Below, piece by piece: positions 1 through 7,387 of a stretch of DNA of 24,811 nucleotides. Both the position numbers and the translations under genes were made by a program. The stretch lies in contig DATFDL010000280.1 of NCBI GenBank assembly GCA_035252155.1, forward strand, positions 1-24,811, given 5' to 3'. The notes below the pieces were generated by a model. The model did not search any database. It saw only the letters and a list, made by a program, of their open reading frames with translations, and was not told the DNA's origin. Position 1 is the first letter of the stretch. Each line of letters starts with the position of its first letter. Source of the DNA: JAICLL01 sp035252155 (GTDB taxonomy: Bacteria; Planctomycetota; Planctomycetia; Pirellulales; JAICIG01).

Positions 1-10
1 GTCGCGGCCA

Positions 11-47
11 GGCGATGCCCCGGCGGCGGGCGCACCGGGGCATCGCC
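11..47. repeat. GC-rich perfect hairpin
   Basis: Two 13-base arms (GGCGATGCCCCGG at 11-23 and its exact complement at 35-47) enclose an 11-base loop. No T-run follows on either side, so a classical rho-independent terminator is not supported. It lies beyond the 3' end of the HDOD gene and could be an intergenic palindromic repeat like the others in this window, or part of a neighbouring gene cut off by the window edge. Confidence 0.5.
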
Positions 48-140
48 GCGGCAAAGATTGGCGGTCGAGCAATGCGCGTTGGCGCGGCTCTGCCCCAGCC
101 ACCGCGACAAGTTACATGAACCTGTAGAAATAACCGGCCG

Positions 141-1787
141 CTAGTAGATCTCAATCGTCTTCACACAGTTGCCGCCCGACAGTTGCGCGGTGCTGAGACA
201 ACGCTCGGCGCTGTGGATCAGGTCGATCGGGTTGAAGTTTTTGGCGGGCACGGCGGCCGTGGCCAGGCCGATGCTCACCGAAAATGGCGTGACGCCGGCC
301 GCCAGCTCGCGCATCCGCCGCAGTAGGTCGTGCGCCGTGTCGCTCGCCTCGGTCCGATCGCTGCCGGGCAGTATCAACGCCCAGCGAGAGTCGGTAAGCT
401 GCTGCGGACCCGGTCCGGCGGGGTCGGCCGCCCGGCACTCGGTCTCAAGGCTTTCGGCAATCTCTCCCAGTCCGACGATTCCGCGCGTCAATAATAATTC
501 GTCGTACCAATCGATTTCGAGCATCAGCAAACTGAGCTCGCGACGGACCTGGCGGCAAGCCGTGGCTGCCGCCCTGAGCCTGCCGGCCAAGCCAGGCTCG
601 ATCTCCGAGTCTGGTAGTACCGCTGCCCGCGATCCGGCCGCATGATCTTTGCCGGCGCGGCCGCCGGACGATGCGGCGCGGCTTGCGCCATGCGTCACAG
701 CCGGCGAGCGCGGACGCGCCTCAGTCAATAATGGACTGAAGCTCGCCGCCGCCTGCGACAACTCTTGCGTCACTTCGGCGGGAATCAATTGCTCGACCCG
801 CGCAGTCGGTGCCGACAGTTCGCCCGCCGCTTCGGCCGCGGCCTCCGACAATTGCACATAGGCCCGCGCCAGCACCTCGGAGTAGGCCAGCCCGCCAGGC
901 AGTTCGAGCGAAAGCACATCGGCCAATTGCGTGACTGTCTCGTCCAGTCCGGCGGCCAGCCCGGCCAGATGCCGGTCGGAGAGGTGATGGTCCTTGCGAA
1001 CCGCCTGCAGAATATCCGAAAGCGCTTCAGTGCGCTGATCTGCCAGCAACTCGGCCAGCCGGCCGGCGACATACAAAATCTGCGCCATGGCTCGCGACTG
1101 CCGTGGCAGGGCGTCGAGCTCGTCGCGCGTGTCGGGCGAGCGGACGGCCTCGACCAGCGCGGGTGGCAGTCCCCATTGTTCGAGTAGCCCCGCGGTAAGC
1201 TGCGTGTGGTCGAAGCCGAGCACGTGGCGTTCGAGCGATCGGATTTGTCCGCGCGAAAAATCGGCCCGCCGCAAAAATTCGACATACGGCCGGCCCAGCC
1301 CTTGAATCAACACCAACCGGCCCAGGTCTTTGAGCAGGCCCGCCACGAAAATCTCGTCGCCGGGCAACTTCCACAGCCGCTCGCTCAGTTCGCGGGCGGC
1401 CACCGCGCGGGTGAGCGTATGCCGCCAGTAGCGGCTGAGCACGTCGCCGGCCAGGTCGGTAAAGAGTTGATCGGGCAGGCTGAAGCCCAGCACCAGCAAC
1501 TTGAGCGGCTTGGTGCCCAGCAGCGTGAGTGACTGGTTGAGATCCGACACGCGGCGGCTCATGCCGAACAGCGAGCTGTTGACCACTCGCAGCACCTTGA
1601 TGGTCAGTGCCGGATCGCGCTCGATGCAGGCCTTAAGCTCGGTGGCATCGACCTGCGGATTGTTGGTCAGCTCCAAGACGCGCAAAGCCACGCCCGGCAA
1701 CGTATAAAGCTGCTTTGCCTGGTCGAGAAGCTTGGCAAGCGTGTTGTTCTGCACTTCCACGATCGGTTCCGACGTCGGCCGCGACAC
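141..1787 (-). CDS. HDOD domain protein with degenerate GGDEF-like C-terminal domain
   Basis: This 548-residue protein has an HDOD domain at about residues 22-215 (LPGVALRVLELTNNPQ, VNSSLFG, a GLLKDLG segment where metal-binding HD proteins have GLLHDIG, and LLEQWGLPPALVEAV). A linker rich in Ala and Ser follows. The C-terminal part (about 415-548) resembles a GGDEF fold, ending with SVSIGLATA and an LIHSAERCLSTAQLSGGN stretch, but there is no GGDEF/GGEEF loop, so cyclic-di-GMP synthesis is unlikely. HDOD proteins usually act as signalling scaffolds. The predicted start is GTG at 1785-1787 with no clear ribosome binding site; other GTG codons lie at residues 10 and 12, so the start is uncertain. 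The family call is solid; the specific role is unknown. Confidence 0.85.
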   Translation of the reverse strand: MSRPTSEPIVEVQNNTLAKLLDQAKQLYTLPGVALRVLELTNNPQVDATELKACIERDPALTIKVLRVVNSSLFGMSRRVSDLNQSLTLLGTKPLKLLVLGFSLPDQLFTDLAGDVLSRYWRHTLTRAVAARELSERLWKLPGDEIFVAGLLKDLGRLVLIQGLGRPYVEFLRRADFSRGQIRSLERHVLGFDHTQLTAGLLEQWGLPPALVEAVRSPDTRDELDALPRQSRAMAQILYVAGRLAELLADQRTEALSDILQAVRKDHHLSDRHLAGLAAGLDETVTQLADVLSLELPGGLAYSEVLARAYVQLSEAAAEAAGELSAPTARVEQLIPAEVTQELSQAAASFSPLLTEARPRSPAVTHGASRAASSGGRAGKDHAAGSRAAVLPDSEIEPGLAGRLRAAATACRQVRRELSLLMLEIDWYDELLLTRGIVGLGEIAESLETECRAADPAGPGPQQLTDSRWALILPGSDRTEASDTAHDLLRRMRELAAGVTPFSVSIGLATAAVPAKNFNPIDLIHSAERCLSTAQLSGGNCVKTIEIY

Positions 1788-1863
1788 CCGCTACAAATGT
1801 AGCCCACCGCTTATGGCGGGGACCGGCGAGACGAAAAGAACCGATTGTTCCGAATGCGCCGGT

Positions 1864-2133
1864 TTACGACAGGCTCTGAGGCCCAGGGAAGATGAACCGC
1901 CGGGGGCGGTCTTCCAGCGGTTTTGCGGTCGGCGTATCGCGCTCGGTCGACTCGCGCCGCACAAAGCAGAGCGAATCATCCAAGGCCGCCTGCAAGCGGT
2001 GCTTACACAACACCGCGGCCACATAGGGATCGGCCCAGGGAAGCAGATCCTTGGGCTCGACCGCCAAGTCGGGCGCGCCATCGCTGCCCTCGGAGATTTC
2101 GACCACGTCGCAACGCGAGATTCTGCTCCGCAT
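1864..2133 (-). CDS. Small conserved-looking hypothetical protein (89 aa)
   Basis: The 89-residue product contains the segment EPKDLLPWADPYVAAVL, which resembles a short motif (LLPWADPYIA) I recall from small planctomycete proteins of unknown function. It begins at an ATG about nine bases after an AAGGG sequence and is acidic near its N-terminus. It lies between the HDOD gene and the S41 protease, on the same strand as both. No domain, signal peptide or membrane segment is visible. Competing ORFs in other frames of this stretch have less protein-like composition. The function is unknown and the recollection of the motif is not verified. Confidence 0.5.
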   Translation of the reverse strand: MRSRISRCDVVEISEGSDGAPDLAVEPKDLLPWADPYVAAVLCKHRLQAALDDSLCFVRRESTERDTPTAKPLEDRPRRFIFPGPQSLS

Positions 2134-2453
2134 CCTTCTCTACCCTTTCCATCAGATGGGTTCCCGGCCATCGGGCAAGGAACTCCGCACCAGAGGCGAC
2201 AATCGTCAGAGTTACCGAACCATAACCGTTACCACGGCAGATGTGCAACGGGCAGGTGGCCAGAGCAATTTCGGGGCCAACGGCGCGCGCTTCAGTGCAA
2301 TGGTGAGAGCAGCTTGGCGCAGATCTCAACCCACAAACAACTTAGTGAAGTGACCACGGCAAAACGAGAACTGCCAGCCGGTTGTTGGAGTGCATGCTTG
2401 GCAGTCAAAGATTGCAAACCGCTACAGTGCTCTGTTGGCGGGCAAGGTTCGCG
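2134..2453. other. 320-base gap with no supported gene
   Basis: This stretch between the small protein gene and the protease stop contains only ORFs of low plausibility on both strands. I see no tRNA, no strong hairpin with a T-run and no clear promoter in it. Confidence 0.4.
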
Positions 2454-3833
2454 CTACGCAGCCGCGGGCACGGTGATTTGCCGGTTGAGATACTCGACGG
2501 CTTTATCCAGGCATGGGTCGAACAGCGGGACGACTGGCTCGGCCGCGTCATCCGGCCCCACGACCTCGCGCGGCTTATCCGTTTCCTGAACCCTGAAGCC
2601 TGAACCCTGAACCCTAGCAGAACCCTGAAACCCTCTCTCGCGCTGCCCTCTCGATTCGATCATCCGGCGCAGCTCATCGTCGGAGAGCGAGACGGCCATC
2701 CCGGCGTCGGGCCACACGCCCCAGGCGTCGCTTTCGGCCGCCTCTCGGGTGCGGTGAATGTTTTTTTCGCTGGGTCGCCAATAGGTGGCCACCGTCAGCT
2801 TGAGCGCGCTATTGCCGCCTTCCAGGGGAATGACGTTCTGCACCGTGCCCTTGCCCCAGGTTCGCTCGCCGACGATCACCGCGCGGCCGCGGTCTTGCAA
2901 GCAGGCGGCCACGATTTCGGCGGCGCTGGCGGTCATGTGATCGACCAACACGGCGATCGGCCAACGCGTGTAGTTGGCCTTGCCCGATGCGTGGAACACG
3001 TCGATGTTCCGCTGTTTGTCGCGGCCGCGGGTGCTGACGATCACGCCCTCTTTGACGAACATGTCGCAGGTGGCAACGGCGGCCCGCAGCATGCCGCCAA
3101 AGTTATGCCGCAGGTCGATCACCAGCGCCTCGATGCCTTGCTGATCGAGGGCCTTCAGGGCCGCCCGCAGCTCATCGACCGTCTGCTCGCCGAACGCCGT
3201 GATGCGTAGATAGCCGATCATCGGTTGACGGCCGACTGTAAACAGCCAGCGGCCCTGCGCATCGCGCCGGTCTCCGAGCACGCTGGGCATGTTGATGATC
3301 GCCCGCACGATGGTCAGCTCCACCGGCGCTTGCTCGCCGGGGTGCAACACGGTCAGCCGCAGCGGTTTGCCCGGCTCGCCGCGCATCCGGTCCTTGGCAG
3401 CGGCCAGGTCGAGCCCTTCGGTGCTTTCGCCCTCAATCGCCACGATGCGGTCGCCGGGCAAAATGCCAGCCTGATAAGCCGGCGTATCGACCATCGGGCT
3501 GGCCACGGTCAGCGGCTTAGCCAGCGGGTCGATCTCAATGCCGATGCCGCCGAATTGCTGGTCGAGCTGCTGGCGGAATTCGAGAGCTTGCCGGGGGGGT
3601 TCGTAGGCCGAGTAGGGATCGCCCAATTGGCCGATCATGCCGGTCAGGGCTGCCTCGAACAACTGCCGCTCGTCGACCGGCTCGACGTAATGCCGGTCGA
3701 TCTGTTTCATCACCTCGATAAAGGTTTCCGACATTTGGCCGTATCGGCTGCGATAGGCGCTGTCGGCCTTGGCATAGCAGGCCAGCGAAACGGCGGTAAT
3801 GCCGAGAAGCAGATAGAGATTGCGACGCGGCAT
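2454..3833 (-). CDS. S41 family C-terminal processing peptidase (Ctp-like)
   Basis: Counted from the ATG at 3831-3833 the protein has 459 residues. Residues 1-23 form a signal peptide (MPRRN, then LYLLLGITAVSLACY, cleavage after AKA), which is why this start is preferred to an in-frame one at 3941. A PDZ domain lies at about 95-175 (GGIGIEID, AYQAGILPGDRIVAIEG). The S41 catalytic domain follows, with the Ser-Lys dyad at Ser303 (in MTASAAEI) and Lys328 (in TWGKGTVQ), the 25-residue spacing usual for the family. Such enzymes cleave the C-termini of exported proteins in the periplasm. An odd segment near 400-416 (GFQGSARVQGSGFRVQ) is encoded by a heptamer DNA repeat inserted in frame. Confidence 0.92.
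   Translation of the reverse strand: MPRRNLYLLLGITAVSLACYAKADSAYRSRYGQMSETFIEVMKQIDRHYVEPVDERQLFEAALTGMIGQLGDPYSAYEPPRQALEFRQQLDQQFGGIGIEIDPLAKPLTVASPMVDTPAYQAGILPGDRIVAIEGESTEGLDLAAAKDRMRGEPGKPLRLTVLHPGEQAPVELTIVRAIINMPSVLGDRRDAQGRWLFTVGRQPMIGYLRITAFGEQTVDELRAALKALDQQGIEALVIDLRHNFGGMLRAAVATCDMFVKEGVIVSTRGRDKQRNIDVFHASGKANYTRWPIAVLVDHMTASAAEIVAACLQDRGRAVIVGERTWGKGTVQNVIPLEGGNSALKLTVATYWRPSEKNIHRTREAAESDAWGVWPDAGMAVSLSDDELRRMIESRGQRERGFQGSARVQGSGFRVQETDKPREVVGPDDAAEPVVPLFDPCLDKAVEYLNRQITVPAAA
2585..2634. repeat. CCCTGAA-type heptamer repeat inside the S41 gene
   Basis: The + strand reads several imperfect copies of CCTGAAC/CCCTGAA in tandem across this stretch. It is translated in frame as part of the protease C-terminal region. 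A related run in the opposite orientation lies at 23436-23464. Confidence 0.7.
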
Positions 3834-4179
3834 GGCGAACCTGCGGTAAGGGAGTGATGAACGGATTGCCATCATTCTACCCGCCCATCCGCTCCGCGGT
3901 AGGTCCGGGGAGTGTAATGAAATCGCCGGCCGGGCCGTCATAATTGAGTAGCTCGCGAGAAATGTTCTGTAGGGAACGCCCTCCGTGGCGTTCCGCGACG
4001 GGTGTCGCGACGCCGAGGGGTGATTCTGCCTTTGGCGTCTGTAGGGAACGGACTCCCTGCCGTTCCGTGAGGGGCGGGGCGACGTCGAATCGCAGATCGC
4101 GGAACGGCACGGAGTCCGTTTCCTACAGAACCTAAAACGTGCGAGCGACTTGGGTATTAGGCCTACATGGGAGCGGCGG
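3834..4179. other. Divergent intergenic region (346 bases) filled with palindromic repeats
   Basis: This is the shared upstream region of the S41 protease (-) and the sigma factor (+). Most of it is occupied by three copies of a TGTAGGGAACG... repeat (see 3967-4129). The remaining sequence shows no confident promoter by eye. ORFs reading through it on either strand are repeat-derived. Confidence 0.5.
3967..4129. repeat. Three-copy TGTAGGGAACG palindromic repeat cluster
   Basis: Copy 1 starts at 3967 (CTGTAGGGAACGCCCTCC, ending in GGCGTTCCG). Copy 2 is at 4038-4067 and copy 3, inverted, at 4100-4129; copies 2 and 3 are near-perfect complements and could form a long stem of about 30 base pairs. 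Each copy is itself partly palindromic (GGAACGG with CCGTTCC). A shorter relative is at 14779-14833. Confidence 0.75.
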
Positions 4180-4716
4180 ATGGAGGATTCGGTCGGCCGG
4201 CAAGAATCGGTGCTGGCGGCCCTCGAACAATACGAGGGGCGCTTGCTTCGTTATGCGCGGCGGCTGGCCGGCGGCGACGACAACCTGGCGCGTGACGTGG
4301 TGCAGCATGCTTTTTTGCAGCTTTGCCGGCAGCCACCGCGCGAACTGAACGGGCGGCTCGGCTCTTGGCTCTACACGGTCTGTCGCCATCGGGCGATCGA
4401 CCTGATGCGCAGCTCGTGCCGGCTTGAGCCGCTCGACTGCGGCAACGGCCGCGAAGCGCCGGGCCGCGAGGCCGACCCCGCGGAGCTGTCGGAGACGCGC
4501 GACGCCGGCGAGCAAGTGCGTCGGGCGATCGCCACCTTGCCCGAAAAGCAGCAAGAGGTGGTCAACCTGTGGGCCGAAGGATTTGTGTATCGCGAGATCA
4601 GCGAGATCACCGGCGCGAGCGAAAATTATGTGCGGGTAATGATGCACCGGGCGATGCGAACCTTGCGTGAGCATCCGCTGTTGCGGCAGTTATTGGGTGA
4701 CGAAAGCAAAGTCTGA
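4180..4716 (+). CDS. Sigma-70 family RNA polymerase sigma factor (ECF-like)
   Basis: The ATG at 4180 is chosen because GGGAG (4169-4173) sits six bases upstream; an in-frame TTG at 4150 is an alternative. The 178-residue product has sigma region 2 at about 17-83 (RLLRYARRLAGGDDNLARDV, LGSWLYTVCRHRAIDLMR) and region 4 at about 110-165 (AIATLPEKQQEVVNLWAEG, YREISEITGASENYVRVMMH, the helix-turn-helix). No region 1.1 or 3 is visible, as in extracytoplasmic function sigma factors. It would redirect RNA polymerase to a dedicated promoter set. The next gene on the same strand encodes a membrane protein with an anti-sigma-like N-terminus, so the two are probably a sigma/anti-sigma pair, although separated by 216 bases containing a repeat. 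Confidence 0.9.
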   Translation: MEDSVGRQESVLAALEQYEGRLLRYARRLAGGDDNLARDVVQHAFLQLCRQPPRELNGRLGSWLYTVCRHRAIDLMRSSCRLEPLDCGNGREAPGREADPAELSETRDAGEQVRRAIATLPEKQQEVVNLWAEGFVYREISEITGASENYVRVMMHRAMRTLREHPLLRQLLGDESKV

Positions 4717-4720
4717 TGAG

Positions 4721-4755
4721 GAGTGCGGAATGCGGAGTTCGGAATGCGGAGTTTT
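4721..4755. repeat. Short tandem GAATGCGGAGTT repeat
   Basis: Two direct copies of GGAATGCGGAGTT follow the sigma factor stop, separated by a few bases. This is intergenic repeat material with no evident coding role. Confidence 0.5.
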
Positions 4756-4824
4756 ACTGAATTGACGCCGGTGGCTGGGCCGAGCCTTGACGATGCACCG
4801 GCGATACGTGGGGTCAGAGAAGTC

Positions 4825-4895
4825 AACCACGAATAACACGAATGACACGAATGGAGAGTATTTCTTTTTCATTCGTGTCATTCGTGTGATTCGTG
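4825..4895. repeat. Large inverted repeat (CACGAATGACACGAAT type), copy 1
   Basis: The left arm reads AACCACGAATAACACGAATG onward (4825-4853) and the right arm (4870-4895) is its near complement, giving a potential stem of about 25 base pairs with a short loop. It lies between the sigma factor and the VWA gene. A second, more perfect copy is at 7316-7387. Confidence 0.8.
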
Positions 4896-4932
4896 CTTTT
4901 CCCTTCATTACATTTGATGTATTGAGACGATC

Positions 4933-7281
4933 ATGGCGAACGACGACCTCGACCACGACACCGACTCGCTGCTGACGGCCTATGCCTTGGGCGAGCTTGG
5001 CGAAACCGAACGTGCGGATATCGCAACCCGGCTAGCGGAATCCGCCGAAGATCGCCGGCTGGTTGAAGAGACCCAGCGGCTGGGCGGGCTGCTGCGGCAA
5101 GTAGTCGCCGCGCCGGAAGGCGCGCCTTCAAGCGGTCTGCGCGCTACCGTCTTGCAGCGGCTGGCCGAACCCGCCCCGGCCGAAATGCCACATCCCCGGC
5201 CGCGCTTTCCGCGGCGCCGGTATTGGCTGCCGCTCAGCCTGGCGGCTTCGCTCTTGGTGATCTGCGGCACGGTCTACACACTGTTGAGCACCAAGCATCA
5301 AGAGCGGCTCGTCGCCAAAAACGATTTTGTTGTTTCCGCGCCGAACGATCCCGCTGACGACGTTGTGTTGGAGCCGATGATCGTCGATTTCGCCGAATCA
5401 AGCGTAGAAGCCGCGCCGGAATCGATGACGGCGGACCTAAAAGGGGTGGTGATCCAGGAGGAAGAATCTCCGCTTGAATTACCGTCACGGGTTGACGCGG
5501 ACTATGACCAGGTCCGACGGCCGCGCGGAAGCAGCATCGTGAAATCAGGCGGTGACTCGACTGCGGATCGCGATCTTGATGAACGGTCCCTCAGAGGGGA
5601 ACTGCTGACCGGCGGTAAAGGCTTACCGGATGACGACGAGGGCGACGGTACTGTTCAAGGACAAATCGCTTCAAAACAAGAACCGACAATTGAATTTCGC
5701 GGTAGGAAAGAAAGCGAGCGGCGGATGCTCCTCGGCCGGTATGGCGGCATGGCTGGCGGAATGGGAGCGATGGGAGTTGACGGCGCTTCGCTCATGCAAG
5801 GCGGGAGAGCGCTTAGCTCTGCCGGCGGAAACCGTAATCACGTTTTCGGCGCCGATTTCGAAGCCTACGCACCCATCGCCGAAAATCCCTTCCTGTCAGT
5901 CACCGAGCATCCGCTTTCGACGTTCTCGATCGACGTTGATACCGCATCGTACGCCAACGTCCGGCGATTTTTGAATTCGCACGCCTTGCCGCCGCCCGCC
6001 GCGGTGCGGATCGAGGAATTGGTCAACTATTTTCAATACGACTACCCGCAGCCCGAGGGGCCGACGCCTTTTTCGGTGACCACGGATGTGGCCCGCTGCC
6101 CGTGGAACGCCGAGCACCAGTTACTGCGCGTCGGGCTGAAAGGCCGCGAAGTGCCGGCCGACCATCGCCCGCCGAGCAACCTGGTCTTTTTGCTCGATGT
6201 CTCCGGCTCGATGGACGCGCCCAACAAGCTGCCATTGGTCAAGGAGGCCATGCAGCTCTTGACCGACAAGCTGACGGAAAACGACCGCGTGGCGATTGTG
6301 GTTTACGCCGGCAACTCGGGGCTGGTGCTTCCCTCGACCAACGGCGACAACAAGCAGGCGATCCGGGAGGCTATCGCCGGGCTGGTCGCCAGCGGCTCGA
6401 CCAACGGCGGCCAGGGTTTGCAGATGGCCTACGAAGTGGCCCGGACGGGATTCCTCAAGGAAGGCACAAACCGCGTCATTCTGGCTACCGACGGCGACTT
6501 CAACGTGGGCGTCACCGGCCAGGACGACCTGGTGCGGCTGATCGAAGCCGAGGCCAAAAGCGGCGTCTTTCTCAGCGCGCTGGGTTTCGGCGTCGGCAAC
6601 CTGAAGGATGCGACGCTCGAAAAACTGGCCGACAAAGGCAACGGCAACTACGCCTACATCGACACCTTGAGCGAAGCCCGCAAGGTGCTCGTCGAACAGT
6701 TGTCGGGCACGTTGGTCACGATCGCCAAAGACGTCAAGGTGCAGATCGAATTCAATCCGGCGCAGGTGGGCGAGTTTCGCTTGATCGGCTACGAAGACCG
6801 AATCTTAGCGCATCAGGATTTCAATGACGACCGCAAGGACTCGGGCGACATCGGGGCCGGGCATACCGTGACCGCGCTTTACGAACTGTCGCCCAGCGGC
6901 GCCGTGGCGGGCGTCGGGCCGCTGAAGTATCAGCGTAGCCAGCCGCTGGCGCCGGCCGCCGAAAGCGGCGAGCTGGCCACGATCAAGCTGCGCTACAAAG
7001 AGCCCGACGCGGACGAGAGCCGCTTGATCGAGCACGTCGTGGCTGGTGGGCCGCGGCAGAACATCGCAAAGCCCGGTGATTTTCAGTTCGCGGCCGCGGT
7101 GGCGGCGTTCGGCATGTTGCTGCGCGATTCGGCATATCGCGGCGAAGCGACCTACGAAATGGTGCTCGAGCTGGCCCAGCCGGGCCTGGCCGACGACGCC
7201 AACGGTTACCGTTCGGAGTTCGTGCGGTTGGTGCGCCAGGCGCAAGAGATCGGGCGGCGCGAATCAAGCAAGCAAAAGTAG
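4933..7281 (+). CDS. Membrane anti-sigma-like / von Willebrand factor A (YfbK-type) fusion protein
   Basis: This 782-residue protein begins with an anti-sigma-factor-like segment (about 8-60: LLTAYALGELGETERADIA, then RLAESAEDRRLVEET) without zinc-binding Cys/His residues, followed by one membrane helix at about 97-118 (YWLPLSLAASLLVICGTVY). A low-complexity linker leads to a YfbK-type N-terminal domain (about 317-405: LSTFSIDVDTASYANVRRFL). The VWA domain spans about 416-590 with the MIDAS residues D422-x-S424-x-S426, T490 and D520. The C-terminal part (about 595-775) resembles the YfbK C-terminal domain (FAAAVAAFGMLLRDS). It probably senses or binds partners outside the membrane while its N-terminus restrains the upstream sigma factor. 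The domain calls are strong; the coupling is inferred. Confidence 0.9.
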   Translation: MANDDLDHDTDSLLTAYALGELGETERADIATRLAESAEDRRLVEETQRLGGLLRQVVAAPEGAPSSGLRATVLQRLAEPAPAEMPHPRPRFPRRRYWLPLSLAASLLVICGTVYTLLSTKHQERLVAKNDFVVSAPNDPADDVVLEPMIVDFAESSVEAAPESMTADLKGVVIQEEESPLELPSRVDADYDQVRRPRGSSIVKSGGDSTADRDLDERSLRGELLTGGKGLPDDDEGDGTVQGQIASKQEPTIEFRGRKESERRMLLGRYGGMAGGMGAMGVDGASLMQGGRALSSAGGNRNHVFGADFEAYAPIAENPFLSVTEHPLSTFSIDVDTASYANVRRFLNSHALPPPAAVRIEELVNYFQYDYPQPEGPTPFSVTTDVARCPWNAEHQLLRVGLKGREVPADHRPPSNLVFLLDVSGSMDAPNKLPLVKEAMQLLTDKLTENDRVAIVVYAGNSGLVLPSTNGDNKQAIREAIAGLVASGSTNGGQGLQMAYEVARTGFLKEGTNRVILATDGDFNVGVTGQDDLVRLIEAEAKSGVFLSALGFGVGNLKDATLEKLADKGNGNYAYIDTLSEARKVLVEQLSGTLVTIAKDVKVQIEFNPAQVGEFRLIGYEDRILAHQDFNDDRKDSGDIGAGHTVTALYELSPSGAVAGVGPLKYQRSQPLAPAAESGELATIKLRYKEPDADESRLIEHVVAGGPRQNIAKPGDFQFAAAVAAFGMLLRDSAYRGEATYEMVLELAQPGLADDANGYRSEFVRLVRQAQEIGRRESSKQK

Positions 7282-7315
7282 TGTTGCAATCGGAGCCTGT
7301 AGGGTGGGAGAAGTG

Positions 7316-7387
7316 AACCACGAATCACACGAATGACACGAATACGAGGGATCTTCTTCATTCGTGTCATTCGTGTGATTCGTGGTT
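7316..7387. repeat. Large inverted repeat (CACGAATGACACGAAT type), copy 2
   Basis: Arms at 7316-7343 and 7359-7387 are almost perfectly complementary over about 28 bases with a 15-base loop. It sits between the convergent VWA and PQQ genes and could act as a bidirectional transcription stop, though there is no T-run typical of intrinsic terminators. Its right arm is translated as the last residues of the PQQ protein (NHESHE). Confidence 0.85.

Noticed and set aside
1732..2589. 285-codon + strand ORF over the HDOD start and the following gap
   Set aside because: Its composition is not protein-like, it begins inside a real gene on the other strand and ends in the antisense of the S41 protease; it is a high-GC shadow.
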